A stretch of DNA of 8,161 nt, from assembly GCF_947253055.1 (NCBI RefSeq), contig NZ_CAMXYE010000067.1, positions 1 through 8,161 of the forward strand, written 5' to 3'. The position numbers and the translations under genes were made by a program. This DNA comes from an uncultured Arcanobacterium sp. GTDB taxonomy: Bacteria; Actinomycetota; Actinomycetes; Actinomycetales; Actinomycetaceae. Shown here one piece after another: positions 1-5,650 of this stretch (its first letter is position 1; every line of letters begins with the position of its first letter). Below the pieces are notes generated by a model. It did not search any database and was not told where the DNA came from. It worked only from the letters and a program-made list of their open reading frames with translations.

Positions 1-484
1 AAATCTTGTGCTCCATCACGGAACGCTCTTCTTCCAACTTAGCCACGGTGCGGCTACGGTTCTCTTCCGTTTCTTTCCGAATCCGATTGCACTCTACTTC
101 TGCTTCGGCAATCAACCGCTCGGATTCCGCCTTACCATTTGCCACATATTCATCGTGCAGCTTCTGAGCGAGCGCTAATACGCCCGTAGCACTCTCGGCA
201 TTTTCCTGTACCATAGCTGCCTGCGGGAAGGTGGAATCAACCGCGACTGGAGCTGGAACTTCCACATCCGGAGCTGCCTCACCGGCATTCTCCAATTCAG
301 TAATGCGTGCTTCAGCTGCCTGTAGCTTCTCAGCTAATTCATTCTTTTCCCGCGTTAAATGCGCAATAGTTTCAGCCACTTCGTCGAGGAAATAATCGAC
401 CTCATCCTGGTCATATCCTTCATCAGCGCGTTTTGGTTCCTTAAAGCGCATATTGACGACGTCGTATTCCGTCAGTAATGCCAT
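1..484 (-). CDS. divIVA: DivIVA/Wag31 polar-growth and cell-division protein, C-terminus beyond window
   Basis: I translated this from the ATG at 482-484; 161 codons are visible and the frame is still open at base 1. The N-terminus starts MALLTEYDVVNMRF and continues with GYDQDEVDYFLDEV (residues 23-36), the conserved DivIVA membrane-binding and crossed-helix domain. A first coiled coil spans about 38-66. A Pro/Ala/Val-rich linker spans 67-90. A second, highly charged helix starts near 92 and contains GVLALAQKLHDEYV (101-114), typical of actinobacterial Wag31. In the family, DivIVA recognises curved membrane at poles and septa and recruits the elongation machinery; in actinobacteria it is usually essential. 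The start is supported by GAGG seven bases upstream of the ATG. It is the last gene of the cluster in the window, 181 bp after murT. That AT-rich gap could carry its own promoter. The family call is firm, but the size of the missing C-terminus is unknown. Confidence 0.95.
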   Translation of the reverse strand, partial: MALLTEYDVVNMRFKEPKRADEGYDQDEVDYFLDEVAETIAHLTREKNELAEKLQAAEARITELENAGEAAPDVEVPAPVAVDSTFPQAAMVQENAESATGVLALAQKLHDEYVANGKAESERLIAEAEVECNRIRKETEENRSRTVAKLEEERSVMEHKI

Positions 485-534
485 AATGTTACCTCATGTC
501 TCAGTTTGGATTGCCTGGCTAACGCTTCTTCCAG

Positions 535-547
535 AGCTCACTGAGCT
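535..547. repeat. 13-bp palindrome AGCTCA-C-TGAGCT upstream of divIVA
   Basis: AGCTCA and TGAGCT are exact 6-bp arms around one central base, 51-63 bases upstream of the divIVA ATG. Longer imperfect complementarity (TTGCC near 511 with GGCAA near 568) could enclose it in a larger hairpin of the divIVA leader. The pattern is seen directly; the function is unknown. Confidence 0.4.
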
Positions 548-606
548 TTGCTAAACGCGCCTGCTGGCAAAAGGATTACTTATATTTCTTATCACATTTT
601 TATAAC

Positions 607-630
607 GTTTATCTACTTCTCGAGATAAAC
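607..630. repeat. Perfect 8-bp inverted repeat, 8-nt spacer
   Basis: The arms GTTTATCT (607-614) and AGATAAAC (623-630) are exact reverse complements separated by eight bases. The stem is AT-rich and is not followed by a T-run on the minus strand, so it makes a poor intrinsic terminator for murT. It lies about 125 bases upstream of the divIVA start. It could be a dimeric regulator's operator, a weak transcript hairpin at the end of the murT message, or chance. Confidence 0.55.
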
Positions 631-665
631 ACTACTTTAACCAGCACTTTTACGATTCACTTCGC

Positions 666-1961
666 TTAAGCTTCGGCCTCACTGGCGCCGCTACGATCCA
701 ATATATTCTTAATATCGCGGAAAGCAGTGTAGTTGGCTACTACCTCAATTTTGCCCACTGGCAAAGCGGCTAAAGCGGCAGCCGGAGATTCCACCACTTG
801 CGGTGTTATCCCGATTTTCTCTAAACATTCCTGCAGCTCCGCCACCGCTTCTCCGCTGATATAAATCGGTATTTCCCCCACTTTTTCCGGCAATACTCCA
901 AAATCTATATCCCGCAGCCAAGAAGCATCTTCTCCGTCTGGTACCTGCGCATTTACCGCCAAAAGTAAAGCCTGCGCTTTTTCCACCGTACGTAAAGTCT
1001 CCTGCCAGCCGGCCGGATTCTTCGCCAATAGCATGCGGATATTTTTCTCTTCCCACTGATAGCGCCCATAGCGCCCCGCCACGCTGGTAATTTTTGCTAT
1101 TTCTGGCAAAGAAATCTCGGGAGCTACTCCCAGTACTGCTGCCGCCGCTACTGCTTGCGCCGCATTTCCCCGGTTATACTCCCCCGGAAGCCGAAGCTGC
1201 AGTGGATAGCGCTGCACAGTGCCATCTTGCTGGCGATGCAGCAAAGATTCTTCTTCTACCCACCATTCTGGCTCTGGCCGGCGATACTTATCTCCCACCT
1301 GCCATTGGGCGCCACAGCGCTCTACCTTGCCGCCGAGCGGAAAGTCTTGCGAATCGGCTTCCCACTGTGCCCCCGCTGCTACCCACACTACCGATGGGTG
1401 ATCCCAAACAGCGGCGGCAATAAGCGGATCATCGCAGTTAGCTACGACGGTGGCTTGCGGATAGCGGGCAATGCTCTGCGCGATGCGCTGCTGCACATGA
1501 ACTGGAGAACCCACTCTATCTAACTGGTCGCGCGTAAGGTTCAACAACACAAAAACTGCCGGGTGTACCATATCGGCTACTATGCCGAGATGCATTTCGT
1601 CTATTTCGAGAGCCGCGAAGGGCGCCTGCGGATTTTCCAGCAAGGCCGCGCTGACTCCGGATTCCATATTGTCTCCGTGATCGTTATACGCCGTCGGGGC
1701 GGTGGCACGAAGCGCAAAGTTGAGCATCTTCGTGGTCGTAGACTTACCGTTCGTACCCGTCACTAATGCCACCTGCATAGAACGCGAAATTTTTTGCGTA
1801 ATATCGCTGTCGATAAAGCTGGCTACGCGCCCACCGATTACTCCACCGGCACCGCGGCCCAGCCGCCGCGAAATTTGGGCTGCACTGCGCCCGGCACAGA
1901 TAGCCGCGCGCGCCCGCAGACTCAATTGCGAAGAAGTGGAATTAGCAGAAGAAAATTGCAT
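666..1961 (-). CDS. murT: MurT-like Mur ligase (lipid II isoglutaminyl synthase subunit family), cysteine-poor ribbon
   Basis: This 431-residue protein has Mur ligase architecture. An N-terminal segment resembling MurT (RLGRGAGGVIGGRVA, 33-47) is followed by the ATP-binding loop GTNGKSTT (69-76), the acidic LEIDE (118-122) and LNLTRDQLDRVG (140-151). The C-terminal DUF1727-type domain shows LLAKNPAGW (311-319), DGEDASWLRD (342-351) and ANYTAF (409-414). In the family, MurT activates the D-Glu of lipid II with ATP, and its partner GatD supplies ammonia from glutamine to make D-isoglutamine. Two things are odd. No gatD lies on either side. The Cys4 zinc ribbon usually found near residues 200-235 seems to have lost its cysteines (D206, L209, V222, K225), although the RRPEPEWW segment after it is kept. 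The start is supported by AGAGGG five bases upstream. It sits 96 bp after yggT, an unusual position. Family assignment is strong; activity as a true MurT is less sure. Confidence 0.85.
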   Translation of the reverse strand: MQFSSANSTSSQLSLRARAAICAGRSAAQISRRLGRGAGGVIGGRVASFIDSDITQKISRSMQVALVTGTNGKSTTTKMLNFALRATAPTAYNDHGDNMESGVSAALLENPQAPFAALEIDEMHLGIVADMVHPAVFVLLNLTRDQLDRVGSPVHVQQRIAQSIARYPQATVVANCDDPLIAAAVWDHPSVVWVAAGAQWEADSQDFPLGGKVERCGAQWQVGDKYRRPEPEWWVEEESLLHRQQDGTVQRYPLQLRLPGEYNRGNAAQAVAAAAVLGVAPEISLPEIAKITSVAGRYGRYQWEEKNIRMLLAKNPAGWQETLRTVEKAQALLLAVNAQVPDGEDASWLRDIDFGVLPEKVGEIPIYISGEAVAELQECLEKIGITPQVVESPAAALAALPVGKIEVVANYTAFRDIKNILDRSGASEAEA

Positions 1962-2057
1962 AGGAACCCTCTTTACGAACGATTTGCCAAGGCGAATCTT
2001 TTATAAAACATCGGCTTATTCTAAAGCGGTTGCTAAGTATTTGCTAGCGAAAAACAA
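1962..2057 (-). promoter_or_regulatory. yggT-murT intergenic gap, possible promoter elements
   Basis: This 96-bp gap has a minus-strand TATAAA (+ strand 2000-2005) that fits a -10 box, but I see no good -35. It also has a direct repeat TTGCTA at 2030-2035 and 2041-2046, spaced 11 bp, about one helical turn. No intrinsic terminator is visible. The gap is large compared with the overlapping genes upstream, so separate expression of murT is possible but unproven. Confidence 0.25.
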
Positions 2058-2342
2058 CTAAAAAATGTGTAATAAAGATTGCAAAATCTTTAGAGCAGCG
2101 TAGAGTACGATAAAACCGACATCTAAAGAGACATTGCCAAGCCGCACGGGAGGTATATAGCGCCCTAAGAAGCGGAGAGGCGGATCGGTGAAGCGATAAA
2201 TCAGATTAGAAATTACCAGTATTACTCCCGCCGGGCGCCAATCGCGATTAAGGATTTGTACTAAATCAATAATTACTCTGCCGATTAGCACCAGTAGGTA
2301 CAGTTCCAGCAACCAATACAGAAGCAGAATGACGTAGGTCAT
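2058..2342 (-). CDS. yggT: YggT/YlmG family small membrane protein
   Basis: This 94-residue protein has two hydrophobic segments, about residues 3-24 and 74-92, joined by a conserved loop. The family pattern is clear: RVIIDLVQ (22-29), DWRPAG (34-39), YRFTDPP (49-55) and RYIPPVRLG followed by LDVGF (61-77). Length is normal for the family. YggT/YlmG proteins are membrane proteins of uncertain molecular function, encoded beside sepF in many Gram-positive bacteria and cyanobacteria, with links to division and nucleoid or chloroplast organisation. Here it follows sepF by 25 bp, so the two are very likely co-transcribed. The ribosome site is weak (GAAAG six bases from the ATG), consistent with dependence on translation of sepF. 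The family call is confident; the exact role is not known. Confidence 0.93.
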   Translation of the reverse strand: MTYVILLLYWLLELYLLVLIGRVIIDLVQILNRDWRPAGVILVISNLIYRFTDPPLRFLGRYIPPVRLGNVSLDVGFIVLYAALKILQSLLHIF

Positions 2343-2367
2343 ATGCTACTTTCTTTTTAATCTCGCC

Positions 2368-2790
2368 TCAGCGAGCAAAATCATGCTCGTTATTTAATCC
2401 GCGAGAATCAATTTTCACTGCACAAGGCGTCAGTAAAAAGACATCTTCCGAAATACGGGAAAATACTCCTTCGAGGCCAAAGCAAAGACCCAATGCGAAA
2501 TCCACAATACGCGCCCGCTCGGCGTCGGAAGCTTTGCTGAGATTGAGAATTACCGGACAACCGGCTCGAAACTCTACGGCAAATTCCTTTATTTCGTGAT
2601 AGTCCGCCACCCACATAGTGACGATTCGCGATACTTCCGTGCGGTCTACTGAGCGAATAGGCGAGATATCTGCATTCTCGCTTTCTTCGTAGTATTCTTC
2701 ATCGCTGAAGTCGTCGTACTCTTCACCTTCGTAGGCGTAATCGTCATCCGCTACTGCAGCTCTTTGACTTAGCCGATCCAGAAAACCCAT
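2368..2790 (-). CDS. sepF: Cell division protein SepF
   Basis: This 140-residue protein begins with a short amphipathic segment MGFLDRLSQR, the membrane anchor of SepF. A very acidic, Tyr-rich linker (about 15-40) follows, then the SepF core at about 50-127. Core matches include FRAGCPVILNLS (74-85), DAERARIVDFALGL (89-102) and DVFLLTP (116-122). SepF polymerises, binds the FtsZ C-terminal peptide and ties the Z-ring to the membrane. Most actinobacteria have no FtsA, so SepF is the main anchor there, and none of the genes here is ftsA. At 140 residues it is on the short side for actinobacteria. The start has a strong GAGGGGGA ribosome site. It lies 101 bp after ftsZ, with no ylmD or ylmE genes between, and 25 bp before yggT. 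Confidence 0.95.
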   Translation of the reverse strand: MGFLDRLSQRAAVADDDYAYEGEEYDDFSDEEYYEESENADISPIRSVDRTEVSRIVTMWVADYHEIKEFAVEFRAGCPVILNLSKASDAERARIVDFALGLCFGLEGVFSRISEDVFLLTPCAVKIDSRGLNNEHDFAR

Positions 2791-2830
2791 AGCTTCCCCC
2801 TCGCTCCATTAACTTAAAACTATTGCATAA

Positions 2831-2851
2831 AAGATATGAACGGCATATCTT
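2831..2851. repeat. Hairpin-forming inverted repeat between ftsZ and sepF
   Basis: AAGATATG (2831-2838) and CATATCTT (2844-2851) are perfect 8-bp arms around a 5-base loop. On the minus strand the second arm continues TTTTA, so two further G-T pairs could extend the stem and give a short U-rich tail. The stem is AT-rich, so it would be a weak terminator or an mRNA-processing and stabilising hairpin rather than a strong stop. It lies about 40 bases after the ftsZ stop codon and could lower sepF-yggT expression relative to ftsZ. Confidence 0.5.
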
Positions 2852-2891
2852 CCCTGGTGTGTCTTCGCTTTAGTGCTACCTATTCGTCTAT

Positions 2892-4109
2892 CTACTCGTC
2901 TTCTTCAAAAAGAAAATCGGGAATATCTAAATCAGGGCGACGCGGCTCCGCTTCGTCTTCGAGAATCGGCGGAATATTAGTGTCTTCCACTTCCGCATCT
3001 CCATCAAAAGCAGCACTGCCAGCAGTAGCTTGCGGGGAAAGCGGCGTGGCAATGCCAGCGCTTTGAGCTGCGGCACTCTCTGGAGAAATGTGCTCATGGG
3101 CAGCCAAGGGAGTTGACTTTTCACCGTGCAAATTCGCTTGCCCGTTTTCCGCACTCCCCGTCGCTAAAAATTCTTCACTCTCGTCGAAGCCGGCCGCGAT
3201 TACGGTAATGCGCAGCTCATCTCCCAGCGCCTCATCGATGGTGAGGCCAACTATGATATTGGCGTTCGGATCCACGGCTTCTTTTACCATCTGCAAAGCG
3301 GCTGAGTACTCCGCCAGCCCTAAATCAGTAGAGGCCGTAAAGACTAGCAATACTCCGTGTGCGCCATCAATGCGGGCTTCGAGAAGCGGCGAAGAAATAG
3401 CGTTTTCGGTAGCGCGGATAGCCCGCTCTTCTCCCGAAGCTGAGCCAATTCCCATTAGAGCAGTGCCGGCATCTTTCATAATTGCTTTGACGTCTGCGAA
3501 ATCTAGATTAATTTCGCCAGGTTTAGTGATGAGATCAGAAATTCCGCGCACGCCGGAATGGAGAATTTCATCAGCTAAGCGGAAAGCTTCCAAGATCCCA
3601 ATATCGGAATCAGAAATCTGGAGTAGCCGGTCATTCGGAATCACTATTAAAGCATCCACTGCCTTACGCAATTCGGTAATACCAAAATTCGCATTGCGAG
3701 TACGCTGCAGACCTTCATTGCTGAAAGGGCGGGTAACTACGCCGATAGTGAGCGCACCTAGATCGCGCGCCTCATTAGCTACGATCGGAGCAGCACCAGT
3801 ACCAGTGCCGCCACCTTCGCCGGCCGTTACGAAGACCATATCGGCTCCTTCGAGCGCATCGCGTACGATATCGATATTTTCTTCCGCCGCCCGCGCTCCT
3901 ACTGAGGGATCAGCTCCGGCACCTAAGCCGTTAGACACATTTCGGCCAATATCAATTTTAGTTTCGGCTTCGGAGATAGCTAAAGACTGCGCATCAGTAT
4001 TTACAGCTATGAATTCCACTCCGGCTAAGCCGTCTTCAATCATCCGATTTACTGCATTTACGCCGCCGCCGCCGACTCCGACGACCTTGATATTAGCCAT
4101 ATTGTTCAT
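2892..4109 (-). CDS. ftsZ: Cell division GTPase FtsZ
   Basis: This 405-residue tubulin homologue forms the cytokinetic ring. GTP-binding features are GVGGGGVNAVNRM (11-23), the tubulin signature GGGTGTGAAP (99-108) and VIPNDRLL (156-163). The catalytic T7 loop is in NLDFADVKAIM (201-211), and the C-terminal subdomain ends near IAAGFDE (304-310). A low-complexity linker of about 80 residues follows, then the conserved tail peptide DLDIPDFL (393-400), which SepF and other partners bind. The tail ends FEEDE, acidic rather than the basic end seen in many species. The start is chosen at 4109 because AAGGA lies about eight bases upstream; a second in-frame ATG three codons later would also give a normal N-terminus. 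It is preceded by a 251-bp gap with palindromes and a candidate promoter, so it probably has its own transcription start besides read-through from ftsQ. Confidence 0.98.
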   Translation of the reverse strand: MNNMANIKVVGVGGGGVNAVNRMIEDGLAGVEFIAVNTDAQSLAISEAETKIDIGRNVSNGLGAGADPSVGARAAEENIDIVRDALEGADMVFVTAGEGGGTGTGAAPIVANEARDLGALTIGVVTRPFSNEGLQRTRNANFGITELRKAVDALIVIPNDRLLQISDSDIGILEAFRLADEILHSGVRGISDLITKPGEINLDFADVKAIMKDAGTALMGIGSASGEERAIRATENAISSPLLEARIDGAHGVLLVFTASTDLGLAEYSAALQMVKEAVDPNANIIVGLTIDEALGDELRITVIAAGFDESEEFLATGSAENGQANLHGEKSTPLAAHEHISPESAAAQSAGIATPLSPQATAGSAAFDGDAEVEDTNIPPILEDEAEPRRPDLDIPDFLFEEDE

Positions 4110-4135
4110 AACGGATATCCTTATAATCTAAAACC

Positions 4136-4160
4136 TCAAGTTAAACTTGAAGAATTCTTC
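4136..4160. promoter_or_regulatory. Paired perfect palindromes in the ftsZ leader
   Basis: TCAAGTT-A-AACTTGA (4136-4150) is a perfect 15-bp palindrome with one central base. It overlaps by two bases a perfect 12-bp palindrome GAAGAATTCTTC (4149-4160). Together they cover 25 bases, ending 27 bases upstream of the ftsZ ATG. The arrangement suits an operator for a dimeric regulator, or a small mRNA structure just upstream of the ribosome site. No known consensus is assigned. Confidence 0.5.
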
Positions 4161-4176
4161 GTCTAATCTCGCCCAG

Positions 4177-4205
4177 AAGATAGAGGGGAATAAGCCGGAT
4201 TGCAA
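4177..4205 (-). promoter_or_regulatory. Candidate ftsZ promoter
   Basis: On the minus strand TTGCAA (4200-4205) and TATCTT (4177-4182) are separated by exactly 17 bases; each matches four of six positions of the vegetative sigma consensus. Transcription would start near 4170, giving a leader of about 60 bases that includes the paired palindromes and leaves the ribosome site AAGGA free. The TATAAG nearer the gene overlaps the ribosome site and so is unlikely to be the -10. The match is modest, and this is a prediction only. Confidence 0.3.
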
Positions 4206-4232
4206 TGATTTAAGCGGTGTGTCGAAAATTTA

Positions 4233-4256
4233 CTGCCGGCAATTTTGCGGCGGCAG
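4233..4256 (-). terminator. GC-rich hairpin in the ftsQ-ftsZ gap, possible weak terminator
   Basis: CTGCCG (4233-4238) pairs with CGGCAG (4251-4256). Inside, GCA pairs with TGC around a small A/T loop, with a two-base bulge on one side. On the minus strand the stem is followed by TAAATTTTC, a broken T-rich tail. This could partly end transcription from ftsQ just before the candidate ftsZ promoter. The imperfect tail makes it a weak terminator or attenuator at best. Confidence 0.35.
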
Positions 4257-4300
4257 AAAATGTAGTGTGAATTAGCCGCAGACGGGAAGGAATGCAGGCA

Positions 4301-4372
4301 GGAAATTATTGGGTGACGGGAAATTATTGGGTGACGGGAAATTATTAGGCGAAGGAGAAATTATTGGGTGAC
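4301..4372. repeat. Tandem 18-bp repeats running across the ftsQ stop codon
   Basis: AAATTATTGGGTGAC occurs at 4303-4317, 4321-4335 and 4358-4372. A diverged copy (three changes) lies at 4339-4353. Most copies are joined by GGG, giving a spacing of 18, 18 and 19 bases. The copy at 4358-4372 is the 3' end of ftsQ: on the minus strand it encodes V-T-Q-stop. The other three copies lie in the untranslated gap. The array therefore looks like tandem duplication of the gene's own end. Because the first stop codon is kept, changes in copy number would not alter FtsQ but would alter the distance to ftsZ. Confidence 0.85.
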
Positions 4373-5650
4373 GGGGGAAGCTGGAATCGATACGTCGATA
4401 AGCTGCTTATTCTCCCCTAATAGTACCCGCAGTATCTGCGCTTTTAGCTGGCCTTCGTCTGATCTACCCCAAATTACGCGCCGCGAATCATCTAAGGTAA
4501 AGGCAATTTGATAGCCGCTGCTTATTTCTATTGTGCGCACTTTTCCGTGCAGATCGCCTAAATCCGCCACCACTTGCCGCGCGGCTTCTACGGCCGCTTC
4601 TTTCTCCACATCGGCTGGGAGCGGGCCAAGATGCGGCAGAGTATCTAGGATAGTAGGCGGTAAATCTAGAGTTTGGCCGCTCCGAGATATAGCTTTACAC
4701 TCATTGCCATTCACCAGGCAAAAAGCCGGTACTTCACTCTGCAGAGCGATTTTTAAGTTACCGCGCAGCGAAGCCTTGAGCTGTGCTTTCTGCACCTCAG
4801 GCAGCTTCTCTAAATCTGCTTTTAGCCCCGAGTGGCTAATTAATAAAAGCGAATCTCCTTTATGCTTTTCTACCACTTCTTGCACTTGCGTGACTTTAAT
4901 GAGAGAACCATCTTCCACGCCCGTAATCTCTACTTTTTGCGGATTAAGCCGCAGCAAAGGCGAGAAGAAGAGAATCCAGACTAATAGCAGAACAAAGAGA
5001 GTAACTCCCCCTCCGATTCCTATTCTCCGCAGATATTTACGGCGCCTATCCGCTTTACGCTCGGCGCGGCGGGCCGCTAAAGATACGATATCGGGGCTCG
5101 CAGTTTTTCTTTCCGCTCCCCGGAGCGGCAAGGCAATTCTTTGCGCGCCTTTCCGCAAAGAAGAAGTTACTTGCTGAAAAACTTTGCTGCTGGTTTCGCC
5201 TACTTCTTTTTGGGAGAGTTTTTTCGCTCTACCTTGCTGCGGCTTTCTACCTTGCTGCGGCTTTCTACCTTGCTGCGGCTTTCTACCTTGCTGCAGCTCG
5301 GTAGCTGCGGACGGGGTACGGCGCAGACTGCGCGGAAAAGATGATTTTTCTAAACTCTTCTCCGCGCTGCTCGCCAGATAGGAATCTTCTGCGTCAATAT
5401 ATAAATTCTCGCTAGATTTCGGTAAAGGGGCAGTGGGCACTGTATCTGGATATAACTCCGGCGGCTCGGGCGGATTAATTTCTCCGCCCTGCCCGAGTGC
5501 GCTAGCCAGATTGTCGGCGCTCAATCTATCACTAGAATGCGCCCCATTTGCAGCACTGGCTTCACCAGTAGCGCCAATTTTATTAGCGGCGCCGGCCTCA
5601 TTTCCGGAGGTGAGCCGGCGCGGTTTGCGCGGAGGTTGAGGAGCTTTCAC
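4361..5650 (-). CDS. ftsQ: Cell division protein FtsQ (POTRA domain) with long disordered N-terminus
   Basis: This 429-residue bitopic protein has a charged, Pro/Ser/Ala-rich cytoplasmic region of about 208 residues and a single membrane span (about 210-229, GIGGGVTLFVLLLVWILFF). A POTRA domain (about 235-308) begins LNPQKVEITGVEDGS and includes LEKLPEVQKAQL, and the FtsQ C-terminal domain follows to the end, with VIWGRSDEGQLKAQIL (392-407). In the family it is a core divisome protein that holds FtsB/FtsL and regulates septal wall synthesis. The start is GTG at 5648-5650 and overlaps the murC stop as GTGA; GAGGGA lies eight bases upstream. Residues 120-141 carry three and a half QQGRKP units encoded by an exact 18-bp DNA repeat. 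The cytoplasmic region is longer than in many homologues. A 251-bp gap separates it from ftsZ. Confidence 0.94.
   Translation of the reverse strand: MKAPQPPRKPRRLTSGNEAGAANKIGATGEASAANGAHSSDRLSADNLASALGQGGEINPPEPPELYPDTVPTAPLPKSSENLYIDAEDSYLASSAEKSLEKSSFPRSLRRTPSAATELQQGRKPQQGRKPQQGRKPQQGRAKKLSQKEVGETSSKVFQQVTSSLRKGAQRIALPLRGAERKTASPDIVSLAARRAERKADRRRKYLRRIGIGGGVTLFVLLLVWILFFSPLLRLNPQKVEITGVEDGSLIKVTQVQEVVEKHKGDSLLLISHSGLKADLEKLPEVQKAQLKASLRGNLKIALQSEVPAFCLVNGNECKAISRSGQTLDLPPTILDTLPHLGPLPADVEKEAAVEAARQVVADLGDLHGKVRTIEISSGYQIAFTLDDSRRVIWGRSDEGQLKAQILRVLLGENKQLIDVSIPASPVTQ
5231..5298. repeat. Exact 18-bp tandem repeat inside ftsQ
   Basis: The + strand unit ACCTTGCTGCGGCTTTCT is repeated exactly three times (5231-5248, 5249-5266, 5267-5284). 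A partial fourth copy with one change runs to 5298. Being a multiple of three, it adds six codons per unit and encodes the basic repeat QQGRKP in the disordered cytoplasmic part of FtsQ. Exact identity at the DNA level, including silent positions, points to recent slippage-type expansion. Copy number may vary between strains. Confidence 0.92.

Larger units (their letters stand above)
485..665 (-). promoter_or_regulatory. divIVA upstream region with two inverted repeats
   Basis: This 181-bp non-coding stretch lies between the murT-like stop and the divIVA start. It is visibly more AT-rich than the genes, especially around 575-635. On the minus strand it holds several -10-like strings, such as TATAAA and TATAAG, but none has a convincing -35 at the right distance, so no exact promoter is called. 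It contains a perfect 8-bp inverted repeat (607-630) and a 13-bp palindrome (535-547). The divIVA ribosome site GAGG sits just before the ATG. A private divIVA promoter here is an inference from length, composition and the repeats. Confidence 0.4.

Noticed and set aside
1094..2061. Several + strand frames opposite the murT-like gene
   Set aside because: No family features. The minus-strand product has ordered Mur ligase motifs over its full length.
2362..2375. Small hairpin CTCGC-CTCA-GCGAG around the sepF stop codon
   Set aside because: The stem is only five pairs and no T-run follows. It is too small to call a terminator, and the close spacing to yggT suggests read-through.
4120..4130. TATAAG/TAGATT as the ftsZ -10 box
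   Set aside because: Transcription from it would start inside or after the AAGGA ribosome site, so it is unlikely to drive a normal ftsZ message.
3088..4131. Long open frame (347 codons) on the + strand opposite ftsZ
   Set aside because: Its product is a low-complexity Ser/Ala/Pro/Ile-rich string typical of a frame opposite a biased gene. ftsZ on the other strand is unmistakable.
4301..4372. CRISPR-like array or MraZ-type operator
   Set aside because: Units are only 18 bp and tandem, without unique spacers. Known MraZ sites are TGGGA-type boxes about 10 bp apart upstream of mraZ, which does not fit here.
4533..5177. Open frame of 214 codons on the + strand opposite ftsQ
   Set aside because: It lies wholly inside ftsQ, has no recognisable domain, and is rich in Ser, Arg and Cys as expected from antisense reading.
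5141..5381. + strand frames with Leu/Cys-rich repeated peptides opposite ftsQ
   Set aside because: The repetition merely reflects the 18-bp DNA repeat; the QQGRKP reading lies in a real gene.
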